From Ruegeria sp. HKCCSA071 (GTDB taxonomy: Bacteria > Pseudomonadota > Alphaproteobacteria > Rhodobacterales > Rhodobacteraceae): a stretch of DNA of 64,000 nt. Below, in pieces: positions 63,008 to 64,000 of this stretch. The DNA lies in assembly GCF_017872555.1 (NCBI RefSeq), contig NZ_JAEDOX010000003.1:124001-188000 (forward strand), written 5' to 3'. Made by a program: the position numbers and the translations under genes. Positions within the stretch are counted from its first letter, which is position 1. The number at the start of each line of letters is the position of its first letter. The notes under the pieces are model-generated. The model was given only the letters and a program-made list of their open reading frames with translations, had not been told where the DNA came from and made no database searches.

Positions 63008-64000
63008 ATGAAATCCATCTTGAAGTGGGTGCTGCGCATCGTACTGGCGCTGGTTCTGGCCGCCACTGCCGTCGGGCTGTGGAAGCGCGAAGAGTTGCAG
63101 CGCCTATTGGCCGTAAACTCGTTATTTTCGGAAGAGAAGATCGTTCACAATTTCTCGCATATGGACGAGGCTTTTCTGACCGTAAACCTGCCGCGCGGAG
63201 ACGCGCCAACCTGGGACCTGCCTTATGGCGAAGGATTCGACTTGCCGGAAGGAACCGACAGCTGGATCGATGAACGATCGGTCACGTCGTTGCTGGTCAT
63301 GCAGAACGGCAAGATCAGATTCGAGGAATATTATCTTGGCACCGGGCCGGATGACCGGAGGATTTCTTGGTCGGTCGCCAAAAGCTATCTTTCGGCGCTT
63401 TTCGGTATCCTGCTGCAAGAGGGCGCAATCGGGTCGTTGGATGACCCGGTCGTCAAATATGCACCCAAACTGAAAGGCAGCGCGTATGAAACCGCGTCGA
63501 TCCGCAACGTGCTGAACATGGCAAGCGGCGTGACGTTTGATGAAGATTATCTCGACCCAAATTCCGACATCAATCGGATGGGGCGTGTGGTTGCCCTGGG
63601 TGGTGAGCTGGACGATTTCGCAGCCTCGCTGCAAGACAGCTTTGCGACGCCGGGTGAAACCTGGCAATACGTCTCGATCGACACCCATGTTCTGGGCATG
63701 GTGATACGCGGTGCGACCGGGCGGAATGTGGCAGACCTTCTGACGGAAAAGATCCTTCAACCGTTGGGGCTGGAGCGGAACGGATACTACATCACTGATG
63801 GTGCAGGGGTCGCTTTTGTTTTGGGGGGCCTCAACTTTACTACGCGCGATTTCGCCCGGTTCGGACAAATGATCCTGCAGGACGGCATCGCGAATGGAAA
63901 ACAACTGGTTCCTGCCGAATGGATTTTCGAAGCCACCCAACCCAGCGCACCGACCGCACAAGGAGAGATCGGGTACGGGTATCAATGGTGGATTCCCCGC
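63008..64000 (+). CDS. Serine hydrolase (beta-lactamase/class C-like), 3' end cut
   Basis: At least 331 residues, truncated by the window edge. The N-terminal signal or anchor segment (about 8-23, LRIVLALVLAATAVGLWK) is followed by a beta-lactamase-fold domain. The Ser-x-x-Lys nucleophile motif lies in ISWSVAKSYLSALFG (about 118-132), and WQYVSIDTHVLGMVI holds the second-motif Tyr (about 220). GYGYQWW near the end is typical of the family. It is exported or membrane-anchored; the substrate (peptidoglycan, ester or lactone) is unknown. GGGAGG lies 7 nt upstream of the ATG. Confidence 0.85.
   Translation, partial: MKSILKWVLRIVLALVLAATAVGLWKREELQRLLAVNSLFSEEKIVHNFSHMDEAFLTVNLPRGDAPTWDLPYGEGFDLPEGTDSWIDERSVTSLLVMQNGKIRFEEYYLGTGPDDRRISWSVAKSYLSALFGILLQEGAIGSLDDPVVKYAPKLKGSAYETASIRNVLNMASGVTFDEDYLDPNSDINRMGRVVALGGELDDFAASLQDSFATPGETWQYVSIDTHVLGMVIRGATGRNVADLLTEKILQPLGLERNGYYITDGAGVAFVLGGLNFTTRDFARFGQMILQDGIANGKQLVPAEWIFEATQPSAPTAQGEIGYGYQWWIPR

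Noticed and set aside
1..64000. CRISPR arrays, tRNA or rRNA genes, insertion sequences
   Set aside because: I read the gaps between genes and saw no spaced direct repeats, no cloverleaf-like sequence and no transposase gene or terminal inverted repeats.

Overview
The window is about 64 kb of GC-rich chromosomal DNA from an alphaproteobacterium, most probably a marine Rhodobacteraceae (Roseobacter group) close to Ruegeria or its relatives. This rests on gene content and order: a tol-pal cluster running into tilS and ftsH, a phosphatidylcholine synthase, a DUF1127 micro-protein, a NAD-linked molybdenum formate dehydrogenase with fused E/F subunits, a DUF484-xerC pair, YcjX/YcjF, and intergenic repeats of a type I associate with this family. 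It is core chromosome. I found no tRNA, rRNA, CRISPR array, insertion sequence, prophage or integration site.

Layout. 1-2.1 kb: formate-tetrahydrofolate ligase (cut by the window edge) and a MOSC protein. 2.1-13.8 kb, all on the minus strand: ruvC-ruvA-ruvB, then an unknown gene, ybgC, tolQ-tolR-tolA-tolB-pal-cpoB, tilS and ftsH, closed by a clear terminator. 14.1-19.3 kb: a DUF1127 gene on the plus strand, then a small membrane protein, prmA, an MFS permease and priA on the minus strand. 19.4-25.8 kb: transaldolase, DUF484, xerC and pcs (plus strand), a Gre-like protein and ogt (minus strand), and a membrane-embedded alpha/beta hydrolase (plus strand). 25.8-35.7 kb, minus strand: ileS, a giant DUF2339 membrane protein, a degenerate SDR/DUF2269 remnant, a VIT-type metal transporter, and ycjX-GNAT-ycjF. 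35.8-44 kb: truA, a thioesterase/DUF1007/NicO metal-transport set, a 2-hydroxyacid dehydrogenase, two small exported proteins, an ureidoglycine aminohydrolase-like cupin, a GAPDH and a LysR regulator. 44.3-50.2 kb: tamA-tamB. 50.3-57.2 kb, minus strand: thioesterase, cyclase, formate dehydrogenase alpha and fused gamma-beta subunits, and a LysR regulator. 57.2-64 kb: ychF (minus strand), then a PagL-like outer-membrane protein, trpA, an FMN-dependent lactate dehydrogenase, rplY, pth and a serine hydrolase cut by the right edge (plus strand).

Shared themes. Envelope integrity: Tol-Pal-CpoB, TamAB, the PagL-like protein and FtsH. DNA repair and segregation: RuvABC, PriA, XerC, Ogt. C1 metabolism: formate dehydrogenase and Fhs both act on formate. 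Many genes are joined by 4-16 bp overlaps and non-ATG starts are common, so translational coupling is likely.

I did not find a clearly new multi-gene system. The observations most worth following are the in-frame collapsed SDR-DUF2269 gene, exact 109-residue repeats in TamB, a canonical EF-hand loop in the DUF1007 partner of a NicO permease, a hydrolase whose catalytic parts are split around a membrane domain, and a repeated gene-end motif.
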